A stretch of 64,000 bases of DNA from Amycolatopsis sp. MtRt-6 (GCF_017308975.1 NZ_JADWPD010000004.1:131901-195900); one strand, 5' to 3'. Positions 44,160 through 53,459 are shown, counted from the first letter of the stretch. A program made the numbers and translations. Notes: generated by a model from the sequence alone, not told the origin.

Positions 44160-44187
44160 CCGCCCCGGGAAGTCTTTCCCGGGGCGG
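44160..44187. terminator. Rho-independent terminator after quiC
   Basis: Twelve-base arms CCGCCCCGGGAA and TTCCCGGGGCGG with a 4-nt loop are followed by TTTTC, an unusually complete terminator for this genome. Confidence 0.88.
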
Positions 44188-44364
44188 TTTTCGTCGTGGC
44201 CCGGCACCGCGAGCGCCGGGAATTCCGGTGCGCCAGCGGTGAAAAACGCCCGACTCACCTTCCTATTCGGACGACTTCTGGCATGCCCGTTTCCGGCGTG
44301 GGTAACCGCCCGGCTACTCCTCGCAGGCGTTTACAACGTTCCGGCAACCGCCTTGACAGGGCCT

Positions 44365-44378
44365 GTGGTACGTACCAC
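44365..44378. promoter_or_regulatory. DasR-like site 1, GTGGTACGTACCAC
   Basis: This perfect 14-bp palindrome has the TGGT-N4-ACCA core of GntR/HutC sites. It lies 6 bp after a consensus TTGACA -35 element (44353-44358) and so overlaps the probable promoter of the amino-sugar operon. Confidence 0.6.
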
Positions 44379-44392
44379 TCTAACCCCAACAT

Positions 44393-44404
44393 TGGTCTAC
44401 ACCA
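44393..44404. promoter_or_regulatory. DasR-like site 2 (dre), TGGTCTACACCA
   Basis: The sequence is very close to the DasR-responsive element TGGTCTAGACCA known from streptomycetes, differing at one central base. It is 48 bp upstream of the binding-protein gene, and its centre is 27 bp downstream of the centre of site 1. Confidence 0.7.
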
Positions 44405-44452
44405 TTTGGGGCGTCCGGCCGCGGTGGCCGGGCATGGAAAGGACGGCATCGA

Positions 44453-45754
44453 GTGAAACGCTGGCTCAAGCTGGCGGCGGGCGCCGCCGCACTCACGCTC
44501 GCGACCGCGGGCTGCGCGGGCTCCAGCGGCTCGGACACCGCGGCCTCGTCGAGCGGCAATGCACCGCTGAGCGGGACCGTCACGGTCTGGCTGATGACCG
44601 GCTCCGCGCCGACCACCCTGACCGACGCGCTGCACAAGGAGTTCGAGGCCGCGCACCCCGGGGTCAAGGTCAAGTACGAAATCCAGCAGTGGGACGGCAT
44701 CCAGCAGAAGCTGACCACCGCGCTGGCCAGCGGCGCGCCGCCGGACGTCATCGAGATCGGCAACACGCAGACCGCCGCGTTCGCCTCCCAGGACGGCGTG
44801 CTGACCGACCTGACCGCCGACAAGGACAGCTTCAACGGCTCGCAGTGGCTCAAGGGTCTCGCCGACTCCGGCAGCTACGACGGCAAGGTCTACGGCGTCC
44901 CGTTCTACGCGGCCAACCGCGAGGTCATCTACCGCAAGGACATGTTCGAGCAGGCCGGCATCACCAAGACGCCGACGTCGAACGACGAGTGGATCGACGC
45001 CATCGGCAAGCTGAAGACCAAGTTCGGTGCCGACCCCGAGTTCCAGGCGCTCTACATGCCGGGCCAGAACTGGTACGCGCTGCTGTCGTTCATCTGGGAC
45101 AACGGCGGTGACATCGCCAAGGCGAACGGCAAGAACTACCAGGCGACCCTCGACACCCCCGAGGCCAAGGCCGGCCTGGAGTTCTACAAGAAGCTCGTCG
45201 ACACCTCCGGCACCAAGGCGCCCAAGGACGCCGACGAGGCCAAGCCGCAGCAGGCCACCGTCTACGGTGCCGGCAAGGTGGCCATGATGATCGGCCTGCC
45301 GTGGGAGCTCGCGACCGCGGCCAAGACCGACCCGAGCCTGACCGCCAAGACCGGCGCCTTCGCCATCCCGGGCAAGACCGCCGGCCAGAGCGCCCCGGTG
45401 TTCCTCGGCGGCTCGAACCTGGCCATCCCGGCCAACAGCAAGAACGTGGCCGCGGCCAAGGAGTACATCAAGCTGCTCGCCAGCCCGAAGTACCAGAGCC
45501 AGCTCGCCGCCGCCGGCGTCGTGCCCGGCACGTCGACCGACCTCACCGGCCTGGACAAGGACCCGCTGGGCAGCGTGATGGCGAAGGCCTCCACCAACGG
45601 CAAGGCCGTCCCGGCCAGCCCGAAGTGGGGCGACGTCGAGTCCGGCCAGAACCCGGTCAAGGACATGCTGACCGCCTACCTGACCGGCAAGAAGACGCTC
45701 GACCAGGCGACCGCCGACGCCAACGCAGCGCTGAACAAGCTCATCGGCGGATGA
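44453..45754 (+). CDS. Sugar-binding lipoprotein, DasA-like
   Basis: The 433-residue protein has a lipoprotein signal (LAAGAAALTLATAGC, lipobox TAGC) and the SBP_bac_1 fold, with FEAAHPGVKVKYEIQQWDGIQQKLTTALASG and DVIEIGNTQTAAFA. These resemble the N,N'-diacetylchitobiose-binding proteins of actinomycetes (recalled similarity, not searched). The operon order binding protein, two permeases, GH3 hexosaminidase equals dasABCD, and DasR-like sites lie at the promoter. GTG start with GGAAAGGA. Confidence 0.88.
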   Translation: MKRWLKLAAGAAALTLATAGCAGSSGSDTAASSSGNAPLSGTVTVWLMTGSAPTTLTDALHKEFEAAHPGVKVKYEIQQWDGIQQKLTTALASGAPPDVIEIGNTQTAAFASQDGVLTDLTADKDSFNGSQWLKGLADSGSYDGKVYGVPFYAANREVIYRKDMFEQAGITKTPTSNDEWIDAIGKLKTKFGADPEFQALYMPGQNWYALLSFIWDNGGDIAKANGKNYQATLDTPEAKAGLEFYKKLVDTSGTKAPKDADEAKPQQATVYGAGKVAMMIGLPWELATAAKTDPSLTAKTGAFAIPGKTAGQSAPVFLGGSNLAIPANSKNVAAAKEYIKLLASPKYQSQLAAAGVVPGTSTDLTGLDKDPLGSVMAKASTNGKAVPASPKWGDVESGQNPVKDMLTAYLTGKKTLDQATADANAALNKLIGG

Positions 45755-46737
45755 CCGCGACCGCGAATGTGACGATGCCGGCGGGGGCGACCCCGCCGGC
45801 ATCGCCGCGCGACGCGGGGGTCAAGCGGCGCAGGCGGGGCCGGTTCGGCGACCGGGTGCTCCCGTACCTGCTGCTGCTCCCCGCCCTCGCCGCCATCCTC
45901 GTCCTGCTCGCCTGGCCGCTGGTCCAGGTGCTCGTGATCAGCTTCCGGAAGCTGGACATCGGCCAGCTCGTCTCCGGCAAGCTGATCTGGATCGGGTTCG
46001 ACAACTACACGACCATCCTGTCGGACCCGGAGTTCTGGACGATCACCGTCCGGACCCTGGTCTTCACCGCCGCGATCGTGGCCGCCACGATCCTCGGCGG
46101 GCTGCTGCTGGCGGTGCTCATGCGCCACCTCGGCCCGGTCGTGCGGATCATGGTGCAGGTGACGCTGGTCCTGGCGTGGGCCACGCCGGTGATCGCGACG
46201 ACCACGGTCTTCCAGTGGATCTTCGACGAGCAGTACGGCATCCTCAACAAGACACTCGACCGGCTGGGGTTCCCCGGCTTCATCGGCTTCTCGTGGTTCT
46301 CCAGCGGCGCGAGCACGCTGACCGTGATCGGGCTGCTCATCGTGTGGCAGGCCGTGCCGTTCGTGACGTTCTCGCTGTACGCGGGCATCGTCGGCGTCCC
46401 GCGCGAGCAGTACGAGGCCGCGGGCATCGACGGCGCCAGTGCGTGGCAGACGTTCCGCGCGGTCACCTGGCCCGCCATCCGGCCGATCACCACCATGGTG
46501 ACGTTCCTGTCGGTGCTGTGGGACTTCAACGCCTTCGCGCAGATCTGGGCGATCCGGGAGGGCGGGCCCGACGGCGGGAGCACCACGCTGGCCGTCGTGC
46601 TGTACCTCAAGGGCATCGCGGGCAACCACTTCGGCGCGGCGGCCGCGATCGCGACGCTGATGCTGATCGTGCTGGCGCTCATCACCGGCCGGTACATCCA
46701 GCTGCTCGTCCGGACCCCGGAAGGTGATCTCAAGTGA
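45751..46737 (+). CDS. Amino-sugar ABC transporter permease, DasB-like
   Basis: The 328-residue protein has six membrane helices (first YLLLLPALAAILVLLAWPLV) and the EAA loop VPREQYEAAGIDGASAWQTF. Its ATG overlaps the stop of the binding-protein gene (ATGA). It is the MalF-type half of a CUT1 importer, and no ATPase is encoded in the operon. Confidence 0.92.
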   Translation: MTATANVTMPAGATPPASPRDAGVKRRRRGRFGDRVLPYLLLLPALAAILVLLAWPLVQVLVISFRKLDIGQLVSGKLIWIGFDNYTTILSDPEFWTITVRTLVFTAAIVAATILGGLLLAVLMRHLGPVVRIMVQVTLVLAWATPVIATTTVFQWIFDEQYGILNKTLDRLGFPGFIGFSWFSSGASTLTVIGLLIVWQAVPFVTFSLYAGIVGVPREQYEAAGIDGASAWQTFRAVTWPAIRPITTMVTFLSVLWDFNAFAQIWAIREGGPDGGSTTLAVVLYLKGIAGNHFGAAAAIATLMLIVLALITGRYIQLLVRTPEGDLK

Positions 46738-47564
46738 GGAAATCGCTGCCGCAGCGGATCGTGCTGTCGGTCGTCGGCGTCCTGGTGGCGCTGCTGATCC
46801 TCTTCCCGACGTACTGGATGTTCGTCACCTCGCTGCGGACACCCGGCGAGATCCTGTCGCCGAAGTACGACCTGATCCCGACGTCGTTCTCGTTCGGCAA
46901 CTTCGCCACCGCGCTGAGCAAGGACAACTTCCCGACCTACCTGCTGAACAGCCTGATCGTCACGGTCGGGTCGGTGCTGTGCGCGCTGGTCGCCGGGACG
47001 CTCGCGGCCATCCCGCTGTCGCGGCTGCGCTTCACCGGCCGCAAGGGCTTCCTGGTCCTGGTGATGGTGGCGCAGCTGGCCCCGGTGTCGGCGCTGTTCA
47101 TCCCGCTGTTCCTGCTGATGCGGGACGCCGGGCTGCTCAACACGCTGCCGTCGCTGCTGCTGATCTACTTCGCCACCACGCTGCCGTTCACGGTCTGGAT
47201 GCTCTACGGCTTCGTCAACGGGATCCCGTACGAGCTGGAAGAGGCCGCGATGATCGACGGCTGCAGCCAGACCGGCGCGTTCCGCCGGGTGACGCTGCCG
47301 CTGCTCGGGCCGGGGCTGGTCACCACCTCGGTGTTCAGCTTCATCACCGCGTGGAACGAGTACCTGTTCGCGCTGGTGTTCATCCGGGACAAGCCGAAGG
47401 AGACGCTGCCGGTGTGGCTGGCGTCGTTCCGCACCGCGTTCGCCACCGACTGGGGCGGCGTCATGGCCGCGTCGGTCATCTACGCGATCCCGGCGCTGGT
47501 CTTCTTCCTGCTGGTGCAACGCAAGCTGGTGTCCGGCGGGACCGCCGGCGCCGTGAAGGGATAG
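46734..47564 (+). CDS. Amino-sugar ABC transporter permease, DasC-like
   Basis: The 276-residue protein has six membrane helices and the EAA loop IPYELEEAAMIDGCSQTGAFRRVTLPLL. It ends LVSGGTAGAVKG, as MalG-type permeases do. The GTG start overlaps the previous stop (GTGA). It pairs with the DasB-like permease. Confidence 0.92.
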   Translation: MRKSLPQRIVLSVVGVLVALLILFPTYWMFVTSLRTPGEILSPKYDLIPTSFSFGNFATALSKDNFPTYLLNSLIVTVGSVLCALVAGTLAAIPLSRLRFTGRKGFLVLVMVAQLAPVSALFIPLFLLMRDAGLLNTLPSLLLIYFATTLPFTVWMLYGFVNGIPYELEEAAMIDGCSQTGAFRRVTLPLLGPGLVTTSVFSFITAWNEYLFALVFIRDKPKETLPVWLASFRTAFATDWGGVMAASVIYAIPALVFFLLVQRKLVSGGTAGAVKG

Positions 47565-47569
47565 CCCCG

Positions 47570-49024
47570 TTGTCCTCTTCCGAGAAGCCGTCCTCGCCCG
47601 AGAAACTCGCCGAAGCCGTCCTCCTGCCCGGGTTCGCCGGGACCACCGCGCCGGACTGGCTGCGCCGCCGGGTCGCCGGCGGCCTGGGCGGAGTGGTCCT
47701 GTTCGGCCGCAACGTCGTCGACGACGAGCAGGTGGCCGCGTTGACCGCGCAGCTGCGCGGGGAGCGCGACGGCGTGCTGGTCGGCATCGACGAGGAGGGC
47801 GGCGACGTCACCCGGCTCGACGTCGGCGCCGGGTCGTTCGTGCCGGGGCCGCTGGCCCTCGGCGCGGCGGACGACCCGGAACTGACCACGGCCGTCGCCG
47901 CCGCGCTCGGCGAGCGGCTGGCCGCGTGCGGCGTCACGGTGAACCTCGCGCCGTGCGCGGACCTCACCCTGGCCGAAGCGGACCCGATCATCGGCGTCCG
48001 GGCGTTCGGGTCCGACCCGGCGAAGGCGTCGCCGCACGTCGCGGCGTACGTGACGGGCCTGCAGAAGTACGGCGTGGCGGCCTGCGCGAAGCACTTCCCG
48101 GGCCACGGCGCGGCGACCGAGGACTCGCACGTGGCGTTGCCGGTGCTGCCCCGGACCGTCGAAGAGCTGCGGGAGATCGAACTGGTCCCGTTCGCGGCGG
48201 CGATCCGGGCCGGGGTGCGCTCGGTGATGTCGGGCCACCTGGTCGTCCGGGCCTGGGGCGACGAGCCGGCCACGCTCAACCGGACCGCGCTCACCGACGT
48301 CCTGCGCGGCGAGCTCGGCTTCACCGGTGCGGTGATCACCGATGCCCTGGAGATGGGCGCGGTTTCCGGGGCGTACGGGCGCCACGACGGCCTCGGCCGG
48401 TCGGCGGTGCGGGCCCTGGCGGCCGGGGCGGACGCGCTCTGCCTCGGCGGCGCGGCGTTCGAGGCGCCGGCTCTCGATGCCTGCGTCTCGGCGATCGTGG
48501 CCGCGGTCGCGGCGGGCGAGCTGCCCCTGGAACGGCTGGCGGAGGCGGCCGCGCGGACGGCGGCACTGGGCACCGACCCGGCCCCGGCGCCGGTGGGGCC
48601 GGTCGACCGGCGGCTCGGCCTGGAGGTGGCCCGCAAGGCGCTGCGGGTGCGGGGTGAGCCGCGGCTGGCCGGACCGCCGTTGGTGGTCGACGTCCAGACC
48701 GAGCCGACCATCGCGGCCGGGCCGATGCCGTGGGGCCTCGGCGCGCACCTGGCCGAGCTCGTGCCGGGCACCCGGGCCATCACCGCGACGCCCGATGACG
48801 CCGACGCGGTGCTCGAAGCGGCGAAGGGGTTCCGCAGCGTCGTGGTGGTGACCCGGGAGGCGCACCGGCACCCGCGGGTGCGGGCGCTGCTCGACGCGCT
48901 GTCGGCGGTGGAGTTCATCCGCGTCGAGACCGGGGTGCCCGGCGGCGGTGGCACCGGTCCGCGGATCGACACGTTCAGCGGCTCCTGGGTCAGCCTGCGC
49001 GCCGCCGCCGAATATCTCGCCTGA
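47570..49024 (+). CDS. GH3 beta-N-acetylglucosaminidase, DasD/NagZ-like
   Basis: The 484-residue cytoplasmic protein has the hexosaminidase-type GH3 signature KHFPGHG at 174-180 with the Asp185-Ser-His187 acid/base dyad, and the nucleophile Asp258 in VITDALEMGAV. The KHFPGHG...DSH loop separates N-acetylglucosaminidases from ordinary beta-glucosidases. It would hydrolyse imported chitobiose or muropeptide sugars. The TTG start is supported by AAGGGA upstream and by lying 5 bp after the permease stop; it is the fourth gene of the operon. Confidence 0.85.
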   Translation: MSSSEKPSSPEKLAEAVLLPGFAGTTAPDWLRRRVAGGLGGVVLFGRNVVDDEQVAALTAQLRGERDGVLVGIDEEGGDVTRLDVGAGSFVPGPLALGAADDPELTTAVAAALGERLAACGVTVNLAPCADLTLAEADPIIGVRAFGSDPAKASPHVAAYVTGLQKYGVAACAKHFPGHGAATEDSHVALPVLPRTVEELREIELVPFAAAIRAGVRSVMSGHLVVRAWGDEPATLNRTALTDVLRGELGFTGAVITDALEMGAVSGAYGRHDGLGRSAVRALAAGADALCLGGAAFEAPALDACVSAIVAAVAAGELPLERLAEAAARTAALGTDPAPAPVGPVDRRLGLEVARKALRVRGEPRLAGPPLVVDVQTEPTIAAGPMPWGLGAHLAELVPGTRAITATPDDADAVLEAAKGFRSVVVVTREAHRHPRVRALLDALSAVEFIRVETGVPGGGGTGPRIDTFSGSWVSLRAAAEYLA

Positions 49025-49137
49025 GCGGGGTTTCGTCCGCTTTGCCGCATCTCCAGAAGGCCGCTCGCGGTTTTGTACGCGCCTTGTACCGGCCGCGGTC
49101 ATTCTGTCCGCACACCGGAAAACTGGAGGACGGAAGA

Positions 49138-49896
49138 ATGAACATGGGGATCGTGAAGCGGCTGGCCGGGGTGGCCGGCATCGCCGCGGCGCTCGTGGTC
49201 GCCGGGGCGGGCCCGGCGTTCGCGGCCACGGGGACGGTGCACACGGACTCGGGCGCGCCGCTGACCGTGCGGTCCAGCCCGAGCGCCACCGCGGGCGCGA
49301 TCGGCACCATCGCCGACGGCACCGCGGTGACCATCACCTGCCAGACCAACGGCTCCACGGTCGACGGCAAGTACGGCACCTCGGACATCTGGGACAAGGT
49401 GGGCAACGGCTACGTCAGCGACGCCTACGTCTACACCGGCTCCGACGGCCGGGTCGCGCCCGACTGCGAGGGCTCGACGCTGACCTGCTCGACCGGGGGC
49501 ACCGGCAACCCGAAGACGTGCGCGCAGGCCGTGGCCTACGCCAAGACCCGCGTCCACACCACCAACATCGACTCCTACAACGGCTGGTGCGACCGGATCA
49601 ACGCCCAGAACTACGGCTGGTCCGCCTCCGGCTCGGAGACGGCCTACATCCACTGGACCCAGATCCCGGCCTCGTTCAAGCACCCGGGCGACTACCAGGT
49701 CCCGGCCGGTGGGCTCGCCTACTTCAAGAGCAGCGGCGCCGGCCACACGATGATCTCGATCGGCGACGGCAAGTTCCTGTCGAACGACATCAACGGTCCG
49801 GGCACCTACACCGAGACCACGATCGCGCAGATCAAGAGCAAGTGGGGCCAGACCTACGTCGGCTGGGCGCAGCCGTGGTTCAAGATCAACCACTGA
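49138..49896 (+). CDS. Secreted SH3b protein with possible Cys/His hydrolase domain
   Basis: The 252-residue protein has a signal peptide (cut near PAFAATG) and a bacterial SH3 domain (about 38-100: PLTVRSSPSATAGAIGTIADGTAVTITCQ, then YGTSDIWDKVGNGYVSDAYVYTG). The C-terminal domain (about 115-252) has a Cys in GWCDRINAQNYGW and a His in GAGHTMISIGDG, spaced like CHAP or NlpC/P60 cell-wall hydrolases. That assignment is inference. ATG 49138 follows GGAGGACGGAAG. A strong terminator follows. Confidence 0.78.
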   Translation: MNMGIVKRLAGVAGIAAALVVAGAGPAFAATGTVHTDSGAPLTVRSSPSATAGAIGTIADGTAVTITCQTNGSTVDGKYGTSDIWDKVGNGYVSDAYVYTGSDGRVAPDCEGSTLTCSTGGTGNPKTCAQAVAYAKTRVHTTNIDSYNGWCDRINAQNYGWSASGSETAYIHWTQIPASFKHPGDYQVPAGGLAYFKSSGAGHTMISIGDGKFLSNDINGPGTYTETTIAQIKSKWGQTYVGWAQPWFKINH

Positions 49897-49910
49897 CCCG
49901 CTGAACGCGC

Positions 49911-49947
49911 ACAGGCCCCTGTCCACCTCCCCCGGACAGGGGCCTGT
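49911..49947. terminator. Bidirectional hairpin terminator
   Basis: Fourteen-base perfect arms ACAGGCCCCTGTCC and GGACAGGGGCCTGT flank 9 nt between the SH3b gene and the convergent DUF2235 gene. Confidence 0.82.
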
Positions 49948-49948
49948 C

Positions 49949-50998
49949 TCATGCCTCCATGACCTGGTGCGCCGGGTCCGCGAGGTAGGCGAGGAGGTTC
50001 GCGGGCCGGTACGGCGGCCGCATGTGCTCGTGGCGGTACAGCGTGCAGGAGCCCGCGAACTCCGTGGCCGGGTCCACCCGGCCGATCGCGCGGTCGGCCG
50101 AGCCGAAGATCCGGTAGAACGCCTTGAGCGAGTTGTGCAGCACGCCGAGCTCGTCGCGGTCGGCCAAGGTCGCGAAGGCGTCCGGGGCGAAGGCGAGGCC
50201 GCACTTCTCCGCGCGCTCGGTCATCCACCGCAGCGCGAGATCCGACAGGGCGGGCTGCTGGTAGCCACCGCCGACGTCGGAATGGGCGCCGGCGAACCAG
50301 ACCTGTTCGCGCACCTGGCCCTCGGCCGCCGCCGACGGCTCCCAGACCGCGGGGGCGAACGACTTCCGGTGCTCGTCCACCGCCAGCGCCTGGAAGGCGG
50401 CCTGCACGATCGAGGTCAGCTTCATGTCGTGGAACTGCCAGCGCTTGTTCAGCAGGTGGATCAGCCGGCCGCCGCTGAGCGGGATGCCCAGCGCGCCGAC
50501 GGTGTCCCAGACGCCGACGAACCGGATGGGCGTCCGGTCCTCGCGGGCGTACTTCGCGCGGAACGCCCGGGCCCGCGCGCTGTCCGGCCCGGAGGTGGCC
50601 CGGTCCCGGGCGCGGTAGATCCCGTAGGCCTCGTCGAGCCGCCCGGCCTCGCCCGGCAGCAGGACGCCGCAGTTGCGGATGAAGCCCACGGTGCTGCGCG
50701 CGGTGTAGGCACCGCGGCTGAAACCGAAGAAGAACAGCTCGTCGCCGGGTTCGTAGTTCTCGACGACGAACCGGTAGGCGTCCTTCACGTTGGCCGAGAG
50801 CCCCACGCCGAAGGCACCGCCGATGAGGCGGTCCCACAGCTTCCCGGTGCCGACGCCTTCCCGGTAGTACACGCGCTGCTCGACCCCGTCCGGATCGACG
50901 GGCGCCACGGCTCGCTGAAGCCGGCCCACGTTCGTCGGCGCCGGCTGGCGGAGGGTGTTCCACGTGCCGTCGCAGCAGATCACCAGACGTTTGGTCAT
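49949..50998 (-). CDS. DUF2235 phospholipase-like alpha/beta hydrolase
   Basis: The 349-residue protein begins KRLVICCDGTWNTL and has the elbow FGFSRGAYTAR (Ser near residue 94), then FVGVWDTVGALGIP and FAGAHSDVGGGY, all hallmarks of DUF2235 (the fold of Tle-type lipases). No secretion signal or type VI component is present, so the role is probably intracellular. It is monocistronic with an ATG start. Confidence 0.88.
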   Translation of the reverse strand: MTKRLVICCDGTWNTLRQPAPTNVGRLQRAVAPVDPDGVEQRVYYREGVGTGKLWDRLIGGAFGVGLSANVKDAYRFVVENYEPGDELFFFGFSRGAYTARSTVGFIRNCGVLLPGEAGRLDEAYGIYRARDRATSGPDSARARAFRAKYAREDRTPIRFVGVWDTVGALGIPLSGGRLIHLLNKRWQFHDMKLTSIVQAAFQALAVDEHRKSFAPAVWEPSAAAEGQVREQVWFAGAHSDVGGGYQQPALSDLALRWMTERAEKCGLAFAPDAFATLADRDELGVLHNSLKAFYRIFGSADRAIGRVDPATEFAGSCTLYRHEHMRPPYRPANLLAYLADPAHQVMEA

Positions 50999-51064
50999 GC
51001 TTCCTCCCCGGTCCGGATGCCCGTGAGTCGCATTTGTCCAGTGCCGCGTTACGGGCGGTCGCCG

Positions 51065-51424
51065 TCAGAGCGGGTGGGTCTCGAGGTAGGTCGCCCAGAC
51101 CTTCTTGGGCACGCACATCCGCCACGCCTCGACGACCAGCTCCCGCATCTCGGCGGCGTCGATCGCGGCGAGGCGGCAGCGCACCCACCGGAAGCGCAGG
51201 TCCGACGGCTCGGGGAGCAGGAACTTGGCGGGTTCCGCCGCGATCAGCGCGTCCCGCTGCTCGCGGGGAAAGGCGAAGCCCATCAGGGTTTCGTCCGCGG
51301 ACAGCGCCACGAACACGATCTGTCCCACCCGGAACTTGATCCGGTCGCGCACCACCGCCTCGGCGGCCCGCGGGAGGGTGGCCGCGAACGCGCGGACGTC
51401 GGCACCGGTGACCATGCCGGCCAT
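51065..51424 (-). CDS. YjbR/MmcQ family protein
   Basis: The 119-residue protein has the short YjbR fold: FAATLPRAAEA, KFRVGQIVFVALSADETLMGFAFP, and the C-terminal LVVEAWRMCVPKKVWATY. These DNA-binding-like proteins have a CyaY-type fold and no firm function. ATG 51424 is chosen; ATG 51415 is also possible. Confidence 0.85.
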   Translation of the reverse strand: MAGMVTGADVRAFAATLPRAAEAVVRDRIKFRVGQIVFVALSADETLMGFAFPREQRDALIAAEPAKFLLPEPSDLRFRWVRCRLAAIDAAEMRELVVEAWRMCVPKKVWATYLETHPL

Positions 51425-51477
51425 TCTCGCGCGGAACCGGCGGCGCACCATCCCCGGGTGCGCCGCCGAGTCCCGGG

Positions 51478-52908
51478 TCACGCCCGGCAGGTCCGCCCGC
51501 GGTTCACGCAGTTCACCAGGCCGTTCATGATCCGCTGCGACATCACGTTGGCGAAGTCGTCGTGGTCGGACAGCGGGTTGTGGTTCTCCTGCGGGAAGGC
51601 GTCCACTTTGTACTGCCGCTTGAGCTGGATGTCCCGCGGGATGTCGTAGGTCAGCGAGATCTGCAGCTGCGGCACCGCCTTGAACCCGTTGCCGCACCGG
51701 CCGAACCGGTCCGGGTACACGATGTGCGTGCGGTGGTTGGCGCTGTCGGTGTTCTTGCCGTCCCAGCAGCTCGGGAACGTGTGGACGCGCTTGACCTTGC
51801 TGCCTTCGGGGCAGATCGGGTACTTGTCGGTGATGCGGTTCTCGAACCCGGTGCACGTCCAGCTCGCCTTGGCGTTGGCGGGCCCGTTGGTCGAGACCTT
51901 CGCGTCGCCGTAGAGCACGCGCAGGAAGCGGGGCATGGCCACGACCTTCCCGACCGGGCTGCCGCGGAAGGTGATCTGCACCCGCTGCGGTCGCTGGATC
52001 TCGCCGTCGTTGCCGGGCAGCTCGTTGTTCTCGTCCTGCCCGGGCAGCGCGCCACCGACCGTGGTGCTCGGCGGCGGGGTGGGCGTCCCGGTGTCCTTGC
52101 CCGGCTTGGTCGCGCACGGCGCGAGCCCGCCGAGGTCGCGCGGCTTCGGCGCGAACCGGCCGATCGCGATGGCGATCCGGTCGATGATGGCGGTGCGCCG
52201 GTCCTTGAGCGGGTTCAGGATCGCGTTGCGCACGAAGTCCGGGCCGCCCTGCCCCTGCGTGGCGGCGATGCGCTGGTTGGCCTCGTCGCTCTGGGTGTCG
52301 AGCTGGTCCAGGTTGCCGTCCACCTCGGCCATGGCCTGGTCGGGGATGTCCGGCAGCTTGCTGGCGACGTCCGGGCACGAGACCTGGACGGTCTTCGCCT
52401 CGCGGTCGGCCTGCGCCCGGTCGCCGTCGGGCTTCTTGGCGGGCTCGTTCTCCTCCTCTTCGCCGGTGTCGATGCGGACCACGGGCCAGAAGTAGGCGGA
52501 CTTGTCGCCGTTCTTGCAGGTGGTGCCGGCCCGCAGGAGGCTCTTGTTGTTCGAGTCGGCGTTCGTCGACAGGTTGCCGACGTAGTCGTGCAGGTGCTGG
52601 GCGCCGTTGCGGACGCCGGGCTGGGCGATGAAGTTGTCCGGGTTGAAGTGCTTGTTCTCGTTGCGGCCGCAGTCGACGGTGAACGTGCCCGTCGCCGCGC
52701 CGGTGACCGGACGCGGGTCGAACTGGTTCGGCTTCACCTTCAGGATGTCGACGAAGAAGGCGGGGTTCGCTTCGTCGGCGCTGGCTTCACCGGTGTTGCC
52801 GGTGGTCGTCGCGACGACGATGCCGCCGACCGCGATCGCGAGGGCGAGGCCGCCGGTCGCGATCTTCGTCCGGCGGGACAGACGGTGCCGTCCTTGGGTG
52901 CGGGACAT
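51478..52908 (-). CDS. Exported DUF1996 protein
   Basis: The 476-residue protein has a signal or anchor segment (IATGGLALAIAVGGIVVATTT) and a DUF1996 domain: HLHDYVGN, WPVVRIDTG, then CTGFENRITDKYPICPEGSKVKRVHTFPSCWDGKN and HRTHIVYPDRFGRC. DUF1996 is common in fungi and actinobacteria and may act on or bind polysaccharide; its function is unproven. A charged and Pro/Thr-rich region (about 165-320) interrupts the domain. ATG with GGAGGATTT upstream. Confidence 0.86.
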   Translation of the reverse strand: MSRTQGRHRLSRRTKIATGGLALAIAVGGIVVATTTGNTGEASADEANPAFFVDILKVKPNQFDPRPVTGAATGTFTVDCGRNENKHFNPDNFIAQPGVRNGAQHLHDYVGNLSTNADSNNKSLLRAGTTCKNGDKSAYFWPVVRIDTGEEEENEPAKKPDGDRAQADREAKTVQVSCPDVASKLPDIPDQAMAEVDGNLDQLDTQSDEANQRIAATQGQGGPDFVRNAILNPLKDRRTAIIDRIAIAIGRFAPKPRDLGGLAPCATKPGKDTGTPTPPPSTTVGGALPGQDENNELPGNDGEIQRPQRVQITFRGSPVGKVVAMPRFLRVLYGDAKVSTNGPANAKASWTCTGFENRITDKYPICPEGSKVKRVHTFPSCWDGKNTDSANHRTHIVYPDRFGRCGNGFKAVPQLQISLTYDIPRDIQLKRQYKVDAFPQENHNPLSDHDDFANVMSQRIMNGLVNCVNRGRTCRA

Positions 52909-53459
52909 GGGAAATCCTCCGGGGTGTCGGGCTGGCGGGAACGCGCGACACTGCACGGGAACGAGCCCAGGCTCGTCCCGGACAGGCGGGGTTGGCGTCA
53001 CGGGTTTCTTCGAATACGTCGGCAGGGCACGATGCCCGGCTGGTCCACTGACCCGACATCAGTGGGTGCGCGCCCACCTGCCCGTGGCCGCGCCGTCAAC
53101 CGGCTGGTTATCGTTCCGTTATGGAAGCTACACGGTCGCTTGACACCGGGCAAGAAGTTCTTTTCGACTGTTACAACCCGTCAGGCCCGGTTCGTGTTTC
53201 CGTAGCAGAAGAACATCCTGACCTGCGGATTTGCCGCCCGCGACAGACTCGCGGAAAAAACTTTGAACCGAAGTGAACCGGCATCCGTATCCCTCGGTGA
53301 GGCCGGTTGAATGCCCGCGGCGCGGGTGCTCACCGGGAATTGCCGTGAAATGGGTGAATGGCGCCCTCGGCAACCCATTCAGAAAGCCGGACCGGCCAGT
53401 GCCGCGGTGATGAGCGAGATCCCGCCCAGCGGGGCGGGACGAGCCCCGGGACGCCGGTG
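52909..53459. other. Intergenic region of about 550 bp
   Basis: No gene is supportable here. Part of it (53100-53290) is clearly lower in GC than the surroundings, with blocks such as AAGAAGTTCTTTTCGACTG and GGAAAAAACTTTGAACC. It probably contains the DUF1996 promoter or leader, and possibly a small RNA, but I see no defined structure except the hairpin at 53420-53439. Confidence 0.5.
53420..53439. terminator. Short hairpin downstream of the kinase remnant
   Basis: Eight-base arms TCCCGCCC and GGGCGGGA with a 4-nt loop lie 20 bp beyond the stop of the minus-strand kinase remnant. Confidence 0.5.

Noticed and set aside
49949..50998. DUF2235 gene as a type VI secretion effector
   Set aside because: No VgrG, PAAR or other secretion component is nearby, and the family is widespread in actinobacteria without such systems.
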